Shown piece by piece: positions 55,807 through 64,000 of a DNA stretch of 64,000 nt. This DNA comes from Paracoccus seriniphilus (GTDB lineage: Bacteria; Pseudomonadota; Alphaproteobacteria; Rhodobacterales; Rhodobacteraceae): positions 354,501-418,500 of the forward strand of contig NZ_CP067129.1 in assembly GCF_028553745.1 (NCBI RefSeq). Direction: 5' to 3'. The notes beneath the pieces were generated by a model. The model saw only the letters and a program-made list of their open reading frames with translations, had not been told where the DNA came from and ran no database searches. A program made the translations under genes and the position numbers. The stretch's first letter is position 1; every line of letters begins with the position of its first letter.

Positions 55807-56639
55807 TCGAGATGAGAGAACCAATCCGACCCGATTATGAACAGGACCGCAATTTCGCGACGACTCTGGCGCGCGGGCTTTCCGTGCTGCGTGCCTTTCG
55901 GGCAGGCGATGACGGTCTGAGCAATGCCGAGATCGCCGAACGCACGCGGTTGCCGAAATCGACGGTGTCGCGGCTGACCTTCACGCTGGGATGTCTGGGC
56001 TATCTGACCCAACCGCAGCGCAATGGCCTCTATCGTCCGGGGCCGACTCTGCTGGCCATGGGGCATGTCGCGGCGGCGTCATTGTCATTTCTGGACCCGG
56101 CTGAAGAGATGATGCAGGCCCTTGCCGATGAAACCGGCACATTGGTTCTGTTCGCGGTGCGCGATCGCGACAAGCTGGCACTGGTGCGAACATGGCGGCC
56201 TGCCAATGTCGCCTCGATCTGGCTGGAGGTGGGGCACCGGCTTCCGATCGGGGCCTCGTCCTCGGGGCTGGCGGTTCTGGGGGCCACGACCATGGCCGAA
56301 TTTTCCGGCCTGATGGCGGATCATCCCGAACCTTGCCCGGATGGACGGCCGTTGTCGGATCTGCGCCGCGAGGGGCATGGTCAGCTGATTGCGCAGGGCT
56401 ATGCGGTGATCGGTCACGAGTTGCGCCATTCCGCGAATATCTCGGCAGTGTCGGTGCCCTTCAGATCCAGCCGGATGGCTGGTCCGGCCGCTTTTACCTG
56501 CGGTGCGCAGGATGAGGCGCTGCCAGACAGGACGATCCATCAGACCGTGGGGCCAAGGCTGCAACAGGCCGTTCGACAATTGCAACGCATGATGGGCCAG
56601 CCCGAGACCCCGGCCTGGGCGGCATCCCCGAGTGAATAG
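55803..56639 (+). CDS. IclR-family transcriptional regulator
   Basis: 278 aa. N-terminal winged helix-turn-helix (about 20-85) with LSVLRAFRAGDDGLSNAEIAERTRLPKSTVSRL (in parts), then the GAF-like effector domain with GHRLPIGASSSGLAVLGA and a YAVIGHELRHSANISAVSVPF block. The GTG at 55803 overlaps the dctM stop; an ATG at 55812 is an alternative. It probably senses a small organic acid or its CoA product and acts at the palindrome at 54311-54327. Confidence 0.93.
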   Translation: MIEMREPIRPDYEQDRNFATTLARGLSVLRAFRAGDDGLSNAEIAERTRLPKSTVSRLTFTLGCLGYLTQPQRNGLYRPGPTLLAMGHVAAASLSFLDPAEEMMQALADETGTLVLFAVRDRDKLALVRTWRPANVASIWLEVGHRLPIGASSSGLAVLGATTMAEFSGLMADHPEPCPDGRPLSDLRREGHGQLIAQGYAVIGHELRHSANISAVSVPFRSSRMAGPAAFTCGAQDEALPDRTIHQTVGPRLQQAVRQLQRMMGQPETPAWAASPSE

Positions 56640-56658
56640 TGAGTAGTGAGGTTTTCCG

Positions 56659-58755
56659 ATGACAGCGACCTATGCCCGCGACGGCGCTATCGCGATCATT
56701 GAAATCAACAATCCGCCCGTGAATGCGGCATCGGCTGCATTGCGCGCGGGGTTGGCCGACGCAATCGGGCGTTTCGCCGGAGACGATCTGGCTCGGGTGG
56801 CGATCCTGCAATGCGCGGGTCGCACCTGGATCGCGGGCGCGGATATTTCGGAGTTCGGCAAGCCGCCGCAACCACCCTTGCTGCCCGATGTGATCGCCCA
56901 GATCGAGGCAATGCCCAAGCCCGTCATCGCGGCAATGCATGGCACGGCGCTGGGTGGCGGGCTGGAGGTGGCGCTTGGTGCGCATTACCGGATTGCCGCG
57001 GCCGGAGCCGAAATGGGACTGCCCGAGGTCACGCTTGGCATTCTGCCGGGGGCAGGGGGAACACAACGTCTGCCCCGTCTTGTCGGGCTTGCTCCCGCAG
57101 TTGATCTTATCACTTCGGCGCGCCGGATCGGGGCGGAAGAGGCGTTGAAGATCGGTCTGATCGACCGCATTGCCGAAGGCGATCTGAATGAGGCGGCCCG
57201 CGAATATGCGCAATCGCTTGTGGACGCGCAGGCCGGTCCGCGGCCCTGTGCGGCAATGGCTCCGCCGCAAATCGATGAGGATCTGGTGGCCGGATTGCGG
57301 GCAAGGCTGGCCAAAAGGTATCCGGGGCAGATCGCTCAACTGCGCGCCGTGGATTCAGTGGTCGAGGGGGGCTTGCTGCCATTGCCGGAAGGACTGGCGC
57401 AAGAGCGCGAGAAGTTCACGGAATTGATGGACAGCCCGCAGCGTTCGGCCCTGATCCATGCTTTCCTTTCCGAACGCGCCGTGGCGCATCTGCCAGAGCT
57501 GGAAGGCGTTTTGCCCCGCGATCTGACGCAGCTGGGCGTGATTGGCGGCGGAACGATGGGGGCGGGGATCGCGGCCTCGGCCCTGCTGTCCGGTCTGGCC
57601 GTGACGCTGACAGAACGTGACCGGCCCGCCGCCGATAGGGCCGCCGGAACCGTGGCCGGTATCCTGCGCGGGGCGGTCAAGCGCGGCAAGATCACGCAAT
57701 CCAGATGCGATGCCATTCTGGCCGAGAAATTTACCAGCGCCGATAGTTATGACGCTCTGACCGATGCCGATCTGATCATCGAAGCGGTGTTTGAGAAGAT
57801 CGAAGTCAAGCAGCAGGTCTTCTCGGCGTTGGACCGGGTGGCCAAAGCGGGTGCGGTGCTGGCCACCAATACCTCGTATCTTGATGTGGATCGCATCGCG
57901 GAAATGACCTCGCGCCCGCAGGACGTGATCGGGCTGCATTTCTTTTCTCCGGCCCATGTCATGCGCCTGCTGGAGGTGGTGGCCGCTGGAAAGACCGCGC
58001 CGGATGTCGTCGCCACCGGCTTTCTGCTGGCCCGACGTCTGGGCAAGATCGGGGTCAGGGCAGGAAATTGCGACGGCTTCATCGGCAACCGGATCCTGAC
58101 CCACTATCGTGCGGCGGCGGATGCCATGGTGCTGGATGGTGCCTCGCCCTATCAGATCGACCGGGCCGTGACCGCCTTCGGTTTTGCCATGGGGCCCTAT
58201 GCGGTCTCTGACCTGGCGGGGCTGGATATCGGCTATTTCACGCGTCAGCGCAGGGCGCCGGACCGCCATTCCCGCGACCGCATTCCCGTCTTTGCCGACC
58301 GGCTGTATGAGCTGGGTCGTTTGGGACGCAAGACCGGGCGTGGCTATTACATCCATGATGAAGACAGTCCGGGGGGGCGCGAAGACCCCGAACTGGCCGA
58401 TCTGCTGACGCAGGTAAGGGGCGAGCTGGGGCTGGTCGAGAAAAGCTTCACCGATGACGAGATCGTCGCCCGATATATGGCCGCAATGGTGAACGAGGGC
58501 GCGCGCGTGGTCGCGGATGGCACCGCGCTGCGCCCGCTGGATGTCGATGTGGTCATGCTGAACGGCTATGGATTCCCGCGTTGGCGCGGCGGGCCGATGC
58601 ATTGGGCCGATCAATATGGTCTGGCGAGCATTCTCAAGGATATCGAAGGCTATTCCCGCGAGGATGATCATTTCTGGCAGGCGGCACCACTGCTGCGCCA
58701 GCTTGTCGAAAGCGGACGGGATTTCGCCGATCTGAACAGGGGGAAGACAGCATGA
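56659..58755 (+). CDS. fused enoyl-CoA hydratase / 3-hydroxyacyl-CoA dehydrogenase
   Basis: 698-aa bifunctional beta-oxidation enzyme of the FadB/FadJ type. N-terminal crotonase domain (1-200): oxyanion segments CAGRTWIAGADISEFG (in parts) and HGTALGGGLEVALG, catalytic glutamates in LEVALG and GLPEVTLG. Then NAD-binding domain starting at IGGGTMGAGIAASALL (about 295) and 3HCDH domains with HFFSPAHVMRLLEVV and NRILTHYRAAADAM. It starts 19 bp after the regulator and overlaps the thiolase (ATGA). Confidence 0.94.
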   Translation: MTATYARDGAIAIIEINNPPVNAASAALRAGLADAIGRFAGDDLARVAILQCAGRTWIAGADISEFGKPPQPPLLPDVIAQIEAMPKPVIAAMHGTALGGGLEVALGAHYRIAAAGAEMGLPEVTLGILPGAGGTQRLPRLVGLAPAVDLITSARRIGAEEALKIGLIDRIAEGDLNEAAREYAQSLVDAQAGPRPCAAMAPPQIDEDLVAGLRARLAKRYPGQIAQLRAVDSVVEGGLLPLPEGLAQEREKFTELMDSPQRSALIHAFLSERAVAHLPELEGVLPRDLTQLGVIGGGTMGAGIAASALLSGLAVTLTERDRPAADRAAGTVAGILRGAVKRGKITQSRCDAILAEKFTSADSYDALTDADLIIEAVFEKIEVKQQVFSALDRVAKAGAVLATNTSYLDVDRIAEMTSRPQDVIGLHFFSPAHVMRLLEVVAAGKTAPDVVATGFLLARRLGKIGVRAGNCDGFIGNRILTHYRAAADAMVLDGASPYQIDRAVTAFGFAMGPYAVSDLAGLDIGYFTRQRRAPDRHSRDRIPVFADRLYELGRLGRKTGRGYYIHDEDSPGGREDPELADLLTQVRGELGLVEKSFTDDEIVARYMAAMVNEGARVVADGTALRPLDVDVVMLNGYGFPRWRGGPMHWADQYGLASILKDIEGYSREDDHFWQAAPLLRQLVESGRDFADLNRGKTA

Positions 58756-59927
58756 AAGAGCCGGTGATCGTCTCGACCGCCCGCACGCCGATCGGCAAGG
58801 CGGGGCGAGGTGCCTTCAACATGACCCATGGCGCGGTCATGGCCTCGGAAGTGGCGCGGGCCGTGGTCGACCGGGCCGGAATTGATCCCGCGCTGATCGA
58901 GGACAGCATCTGGGGCTGTGGCTATCCGGAATATGTCACCGGCGGCAATATCGCCCGACAGGCCACGGTCCGGGCCGGTCTGCCCGACAGTATCGCCGGA
59001 ACGACGGTGAACCGCTTTTGTGCCTCGGGGCTGCAGGCCTTGGCCATGGGCGCGCATATGGTGGCGCAAGAGGGCGCCCGCGCGGTGCTGGTGGGCGGGG
59101 TGGAGAGCATCTCGATGGTGCAGCCGACACCCCGGAATTCGCGCGAGGCATGGATCGAACAGCATCGCCCCGATCTCTATGTCACGATGATCGAGACCGC
59201 CGACAATGTCGCGCGCCGCTATGGCATCAGCCGCGAGGCACAGGACGAATATGCGGTGCAGTCGCAGGCCCGTACCGCCAGCGCACAGAAGCGGGGCCTG
59301 TTCGATGATGAAATCCTTCCCATGCGTGTCACCAAACTGGTGACCGACAAGGAAAGCGGCGAAACCCGGCAGGAAGAGATCACCATCAGCGCGGATGAGG
59401 GGAATCGCCCGGGCACGACATTCGAGGCCCTGGCCAAGCTGAAGCCGGTTCGGGGCGAGGGGCAGTTCATTACCGCCGGAAATGCATCGCAATTGTCGGA
59501 TGGGGCCGCTGCCCTGCTGGTGATGGAGGCCGAACTGGCGGCATCGCAGGGCCTGCAGCCTCTGGGGGCATTTCGCGGCTTTGCGGTTTCGGGCTGCGCA
59601 CCGGATGAAATGGGGATCGGTCCGGTGCTCGCGGTGCCACGTTTGCTGGAACGCGCGGGATTGACGGTCGCGGATATCGACCTGTGGGAACTGAACGAGG
59701 CCTTTGCCAGCCAGTGCCTCTATTGCCGTGATGAATTGGGGATCGACCCCGCACGTTTCAACGTGAATGGCGGCGCGATCTCGATCGGCCATCCGTTCGG
59801 GATGACCGGCGCGCGCACCGCAGGGCATATCCTGCGGGAAGGGCGCCGGCGTGGGGCAAGATGGGGTGTCGTGACCATGTGCATCGGCGGCGGGCAGGGC
59901 GCGGCCGGCCTGTTCGAATTCTGCTGA
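58752..59927 (+). CDS. acetyl-CoA acyltransferase (thiolase)
   Basis: 391-aa thiolase. Acyl-accepting cysteine C90 in VNRFCASGLQALA, catalytic histidine in GGAISIGHPFGMTGART, and second cysteine in MCIGGGQGAAGLFEF. Biosynthetic and degradative thiolases share these; the pairing with the upstream hydratase-dehydrogenase makes 3-ketoacyl-CoA cleavage the likely direction. Last gene of the dctM-iclR-fadJ-like operon; no clear terminator before the convergent GntR gene. Confidence 0.95.
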   Translation: MKEPVIVSTARTPIGKAGRGAFNMTHGAVMASEVARAVVDRAGIDPALIEDSIWGCGYPEYVTGGNIARQATVRAGLPDSIAGTTVNRFCASGLQALAMGAHMVAQEGARAVLVGGVESISMVQPTPRNSREAWIEQHRPDLYVTMIETADNVARRYGISREAQDEYAVQSQARTASAQKRGLFDDEILPMRVTKLVTDKESGETRQEEITISADEGNRPGTTFEALAKLKPVRGEGQFITAGNASQLSDGAAALLVMEAELAASQGLQPLGAFRGFAVSGCAPDEMGIGPVLAVPRLLERAGLTVADIDLWELNEAFASQCLYCRDELGIDPARFNVNGGAISIGHPFGMTGARTAGHILREGRRRGARWGVVTMCIGGGQGAAGLFEFC

Positions 59928-59945
59928 CGCGGGTCGCCGCCTGGT

Positions 59946-60632
59946 TCAATCTTCGGAAATCAGGCGGTGTTTCGGGGGGTAGAACTGTCGTGCAAAGGAA
60001 ACCGGGGTGGCATCACTCCAGTTGATGCGCTCGATGGTCAGCACCGGGGTTCCGGCGGCAACCCCCAGGTTGGTCGCGCAATCGCCCGTGGCCCCTTCGG
60101 CCAGGATGCAGAAGCGGCCCTGGGTCAGCGGCACATTGCGGGCCAGCCAGTCATGGGCCGGCTGATCTTCCAGTTCTTCGCGTGTCAGCGGGGGCAATGT
60201 GCGCGGGTTCAGCCAGACGGCCTCGCAGCAATGCGGTTCCCCGTCGGCCGTGTAATTGGCCTTGATGATCAGCAATTCGTCGGTCGAACTGACCTGCAGC
60301 GCGCGCATGGCCTCCTCGGTCGGATATGAGCGACTGAAGGAGGTCAGCCTATAGCCGTATTCGGCGCCCATCGCCTCGATCTCGTCGCGGATGACCGACA
60401 TTTCCAATGTCGTGCGCCGGGATGGCGTGGCCGTGACGCGGGTGCCGACCTTGCGGCGGCGTTCGATGATGCCATTGTCGGCCAGTTCGCGCAGCGCGCG
60501 GTTCACCGTCGCCCGCGCACAGCCCAGTTGAACCGCCAGTTGCTGTTCGGTCGGAATCAATTCGCCCGGAGGCCATTCCCGTGATCGGATACGCCGCAAC
60601 ACTTCGGCCCGCACGGACTGCCATGTATTCAT
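59946..60632 (-). CDS. GntR-family (HutC/UTRA type) transcriptional regulator
   Basis: About 228 aa from the ATG at 60632; an upstream in-frame start at 60704 is possible. Winged helix (about 1-70) with GELIPTEQQLAVQLGCARATVNRALRELADNGIIERRRKVGT (in parts), then a UTRA ligand domain ending SFARQFYPPKHRLISED, in which ARQFY fits the UTRA C-terminal motif. It diverges from an MFS transporter and a ureidoglycolate lyase-like gene, the probable targets. Confidence 0.9.
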   Translation of the reverse strand: MNTWQSVRAEVLRRIRSREWPPGELIPTEQQLAVQLGCARATVNRALRELADNGIIERRRKVGTRVTATPSRRTTLEMSVIRDEIEAMGAEYGYRLTSFSRSYPTEEAMRALQVSSTDELLIIKANYTADGEPHCCEAVWLNPRTLPPLTREELEDQPAHDWLARNVPLTQGRFCILAEGATGDCATNLGVAAGTPVLTIERINWSDATPVSFARQFYPPKHRLISED

Positions 60633-60763
60633 ACGCTTCACACCATTTCCCGAAACGACCGGCCGGAGTGATCTGGCAACCTTGCCCGGAATCTTGGTCA
60701 TCACAAATGAACTCGCTACTTGCTCGAATATTGTTTCTAAACTGATGGATATCCTTTTGAACC

Positions 60764-60777
60764 TGTCTAAACAGACA
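60764..60777. promoter_or_regulatory. inverted repeat, candidate GntR/HutC operator
   Basis: TGTCT (60764-60768), AAAC, AGACA (60773-60777): perfect 5-bp arms in the AT-rich region between the divergent regulator and transporter. Just upstream on the plus strand TTGAAC at 60757-60762 could be a -35 box, which would place the repeat in its spacer; no good -10 box was seen. Confidence 0.5.
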
Positions 60778-60871
60778 AAAAGATGAATTTCGCTGCCGAC
60801 CTGAACGAAAAGACAATCTGATAAACGTTATGGTTGTGCTTGCTTATTATTTTCAATTTGTTTTCGAACTG

Positions 60872-60894
60872 ATAATTGCGCATCAGGCAATTAT
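60872..60894. repeat. inverted repeat 18 bp before the MFS transporter start
   Basis: Perfect 8-bp arms ATAATTGC (60872-60879) and GCAATTAT (60887-60894) around seven bases. It may be a second operator or an mRNA hairpin near the ribosome-binding site. Confidence 0.45.
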
Positions 60895-60911
60895 TGATAT
60901 CGGATAGGGCC

Positions 60912-62162
60912 ATGTCAGCGACAGAAAGTGCAGTACAACCGGAAAGTGCCGGTATTGCGGATTCCGCGAAATCGCCCGGTTCGGGTGGTCCCGCGGCGGG
61001 AACGGTCTGGCCGATTCTGATCGGCATCAGCATGTGCCATCTGATCAATGACGTCATGCAGTCGATGCTTTCGGCGATCTATCCGCTTTTGCGTGCCGAG
61101 TTCTCGCTGAGTTACGCCCAGGTCGGGATCATGACCTTTGCCTTTCAGGTGACCGCTTCGCTGTTGCAGCCCGTGGTCGGGATCGTGACAGACCGGCATC
61201 CCCAGCCGAGGTCCCTTTCTGTCGGAATGGCCTCGACATTCTGCGGCGTTCTCTTGCTGGCGCTGGCACATCGATACGAAATGCTGCTGGCCGGGGCGAT
61301 GCTGATTGGCATGGGATCGGCGGTCTTCCATCCCGAAAGCTCGCGCGTGGCGCGGCTGGCCTCGGGCGGACGCTATGGCACGGCGCAATCATTGTTCCAG
61401 CTGGGCGGGAATTTCGGGCAATCGATCGGACCGCTGCTGGCCGCATTCATCGTGGTGCCCCTGGGGCGGCCTGCCGTGGCCTGGTTCGCCGTGGCCGCCG
61501 CTGCCGGGGTCGCCGTCTTGTGGCGGATCGGAGGCTGGGCCGAGGGTCGGCGACGCAGTGCCGTTTCCCGGCCCGATACGGCATTGCGGTTGCCGCGCAA
61601 CGTGGTGATCCGATCCATCGTGGTTCTGGCAATCCTGACCTTCACCAAGAATATTTATACCGCCTCGATGAACAGCTATTTCACCTTTTTCACCATCGAG
61701 AAATTCGGCATCGGACCGCAGGGCGCGCAGATATTCCTGTTCCTCTTCTTTGCGGGCATGGCCGCGGGCGTTATGCTGGGCGGCATTCTGGGTGACCGGG
61801 TCGGCCCCCTGCGCATTATCTGGTTTTCCATTCTGGGTGTTCTGCCCTTTTCCCTGGCGCTTCCCCATGTCGGTTTGGTGGCGACGGGGGCGCTGGTGGT
61901 GATCATCGGGCTGATCCTGTCTTCGGCCTTCCCCGCGATCGTGGTCTATGCGCAGGAACTGGTTCCGGGGCGTGTGGGCATGATTGCCGGACTGTTCTTC
62001 GGGTTCTCTTTCGGGATGGGCGGAATCGCGGCCGCCGCACTGGGGGTTCTGGCCGATTTGCAGGGTATCGAGAGGGTCTTCCTGTTGTGTTCGGTCCTGC
62101 CGGTGCTGGGCGTGCTGACGATCTTTCTGCCGCGACAACCTGCGGCGGCGGGGTTTCACTGA
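60912..62162 (+). CDS. MFS transporter, Fsr-like family
   Basis: 416-aa major facilitator with about twelve membrane helices after a 40-residue cytoplasmic N terminus. HLINDVMQSMLSAIYPLLRAEFSLSYAQVG (in parts) and MGSAVFHPESSRVARLASGGRYGTAQSLFQLGGNFGQSIGP (in parts) resemble the Fsr (fosmidomycin resistance) proteins. The first ATG after a TTG-initiated extension is at 60912. Linked to a ureidoglycolate lyase-like gene by an overlap-type gap, so transport of an ureide or a related compound is as likely as drug efflux. Confidence 0.88.
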   Translation: MSATESAVQPESAGIADSAKSPGSGGPAAGTVWPILIGISMCHLINDVMQSMLSAIYPLLRAEFSLSYAQVGIMTFAFQVTASLLQPVVGIVTDRHPQPRSLSVGMASTFCGVLLLALAHRYEMLLAGAMLIGMGSAVFHPESSRVARLASGGRYGTAQSLFQLGGNFGQSIGPLLAAFIVVPLGRPAVAWFAVAAAAGVAVLWRIGGWAEGRRRSAVSRPDTALRLPRNVVIRSIVVLAILTFTKNIYTASMNSYFTFFTIEKFGIGPQGAQIFLFLFFAGMAAGVMLGGILGDRVGPLRIIWFSILGVLPFSLALPHVGLVATGALVVIIGLILSSAFPAIVVYAQELVPGRVGMIAGLFFGFSFGMGGIAAAALGVLADLQGIERVFLLCSVLPVLGVLTIFLPRQPAAAGFH

Positions 62163-62185
62163 GGCGGGATGGCAGGGGGCAGACC

Positions 62186-62665
62186 ATGACCGGGATAGGG
62201 ATCACACCACTGACCGCAGAGGCATTTGCCCCTTTTGGCGATGTGATCAGCCAACGCGACAGCGCGGATCTTCTGATCAATGGCGGGCGCTGTGAACGCC
62301 ATCACGCGCTGGCGAGGGTGGAATGCGCGGGCGGTGATGCGATCATTTCGATCTTTCGGTCGCAGCCAGTCAGCCTGCCCTATTCCTGTGATCTGCTGGA
62401 GCGTCATCCTCTGGGGTCGCAGGCCTTCATGCCGCTGGGGCCGGATCCCTGGATGTCTATCGTCGCGCCGGATATCGACGGTCGGCCGGGGCTGCCACTG
62501 GCCTTTCGCGTTCCTGCGAAAGTCGGCTTGAACTTGCGGCCCGGTATCTGGCATGGCGTGCTGACACCCCTGGATCGCGCCGCCGATTTTCTGGTCGTGG
62601 ATCGCGAGGGGCCCGGCAACAACCTTGAGGAACGGCGGATCGCCCCCGTTATGATCACCGAATGA
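62186..62665 (+). CDS. ureidoglycolate lyase family protein (AllA-like)
   Basis: 159-aa small cupin-fold enzyme that converts ureidoglycolate to glyoxylate and urea in purine/allantoin use. ITPLTAEAFAPFGDVI near residues 6-21, SYEMLERHPLGSQAF-like segment (here CDLLERHPLGSQAFMPLG, in parts), and LRPGIWHGVLTPL are family blocks. GGGGGC precedes the ATG at 62186, 23 bp after the transporter stop. Regulator, transporter and lyase form a likely ureide-use module. Confidence 0.88.
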   Translation: MTGIGITPLTAEAFAPFGDVISQRDSADLLINGGRCERHHALARVECAGGDAIISIFRSQPVSLPYSCDLLERHPLGSQAFMPLGPDPWMSIVAPDIDGRPGLPLAFRVPAKVGLNLRPGIWHGVLTPLDRAADFLVVDREGPGNNLEERRIAPVMITE

Positions 62666-63294
62666 CCCAGCCCGATTTCAGTTTCGAGATGGCCGCTATG
62701 GCACGGGGCAGCCGGATTGTCGCCGGTGTTGATGAGGTCGGACGTGGCCCGCTGGCCGGTCCGGTCACGGCGGCCGCCGTGGTGCTGGACCGCGACAATA
62801 TCCCCGAGGGCCTGAATGATTCCAAGAAGCTCTCCGCTGCCCGGCGCGAAGCCTTGGCGCGCGAGATCATGGCAAGTTGCGACTGGGCCGTGGCCCATGT
62901 GGATGTGGCCGAGATCGACCGGTTGAACATCTATCACGCCTCGCATCTTGCGATGTGCCGTGCGGTTGCGGGCTTGAAGACCACGCCCTGTCATGTGTTG
63001 GTTGACGGCAACAAGGTGCCGCGCGATCTGGGCATTTCCGGCGAGGCCGTGGTCAAGGGGGATGCGCGCAGCCTGACGATTGCGGCCGCGTCGATCCTTG
63101 CCAAGGTGTTGCGCGATTGCATCATGGTGGATTTGGCGCAACAGTATCCCGGATATGGATGGGAAGCGAATGCGGGCTATCCGACTCCGGCCCATAAACG
63201 CGCACTTCTAGATTTGGGGGTCACCCCTCATCATAGACGTTCGTTCAAGCCGGTCCACAATATCTTGTGTAAAGCCGCTTCATCAACCTCTTGA
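62662..63294 (+). CDS. rnhB: ribonuclease HII
   Basis: 210-aa enzyme that removes ribonucleotides and RNA from RNA/DNA hybrids. D24 and E25 in GVDEVGRGPLAGP, a VLVDGNKVP aspartate (about 113) and GYPTPAHKRALLDLGVTPHHRRSF (in parts) complete the site. Overlaps the preceding stop (ATGA). rnhB followed by ccrM is a widespread order in Rhodobacterales. Confidence 0.96.
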   Translation: MTQPDFSFEMAAMARGSRIVAGVDEVGRGPLAGPVTAAAVVLDRDNIPEGLNDSKKLSAARREALAREIMASCDWAVAHVDVAEIDRLNIYHASHLAMCRAVAGLKTTPCHVLVDGNKVPRDLGISGEAVVKGDARSLTIAAASILAKVLRDCIMVDLAQQYPGYGWEANAGYPTPAHKRALLDLGVTPHHRRSFKPVHNILCKAASSTS

Positions 63295-63331
63295 TTCAAA
63301 AAAGAAATTGACGGCGATTCGCCGGTGACTC
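63293..63331 (+). promoter_or_regulatory. ccrM promoter region with three GANTC sites
   Basis: GATTC at 63293-63297 and 63316-63320 and GACTC at 63327-63331. These are GANTC sequences, the target of CcrM itself. TTGACG at 63308-63313 is a possible -35 box, so two of the sites fall within or next to its spacer. Methylation-controlled ccrM transcription is known in Caulobacter. Confidence 0.6.
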
Positions 63332-63339
63332 ATCTTTAG

Positions 63340-64000
<661 letters not shown>

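Overview
The window comes from a GC-rich alphaproteobacterium of the Rhodobacterales, most likely Paracoccus or a close relative. The evidence is a split flagellar set of alphaproteobacterial type with CtrA-like sites (TTAA-N7-TTAA) next to it, an rnhB-ccrM pair with GANTC sites in front of ccrM, a zinc-free L36, and many ATGA or TGATG gene overlaps. Genus is inferred from gene content and protein style, not from a database search. No phage, insertion sequence, CRISPR array or rRNA operon was seen. The only tRNA found is tRNA-Val(GAC).

Layout. 1-1523: tryptophan catabolism (a cut-off arylformamidase-like hydrolase divergent from kynU). 1587-6816: an RND efflux operon with two adaptor subunits and one pump. 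6996-13623: oxidative-stress and housekeeping genes on the minus strand (msrA, msrB, nitronate monooxygenase, clpB behind a near-consensus sigma-32 promoter, an N-formylglutamate amidohydrolase-like gene), with pyrF divergent from clpB. 13742-18612: tRNA-Val, L36, a DUF1643 gene, an RTX protein behind a CtrA-like box, rpsO and pnp. 18630-21399: a three-gene glycan block. 21408-23684: 1-Cys peroxiredoxin and aldehyde dehydrogenase.

23724-34962 is the most coherent metabolic block. A hybrid histidine kinase and an OmpR-type regulator diverge from an operon of acyl-CoA synthetase, five branched-chain-type ABC transporter genes and a second, atypical CoA-ligase-like gene. This suggests import of an organic acid coupled to CoA activation under two-component control, with an aldehyde dehydrogenase close by.

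35046-52862 holds flagellar genes in two blocks: motB-flgE-flgK-flgL-flgI on the plus strand, then flgB-flgC-fliE-fliQ-flgF-flgG-flgA-flgH-fliL-like on the minus strand with fliI divergent. Between the blocks lie folA-thyA, the complete dTDP-L-rhamnose operon rfbCBDA and a family-2 glycosyltransferase.

52967-64000: an L,D-transpeptidase; an operon of an orphan TRAP large permease, an IclR regulator, a fused enoyl-CoA hydratase/3-hydroxyacyl-CoA dehydrogenase and a thiolase, with an IclR-like palindrome upstream; a GntR/HutC regulator divergent from an MFS transporter and a ureidoglycolate lyase-like gene; then rnhB and the start of ccrM, which leaves the window. No gene-free stretch exceeds 300 bases. 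The longest gaps (16126-16402, 54215-54477, 60633-60911, 42221-42467, 26291-26534) hold the regulatory structures listed, except 42221-42467, where nothing convincing was seen.
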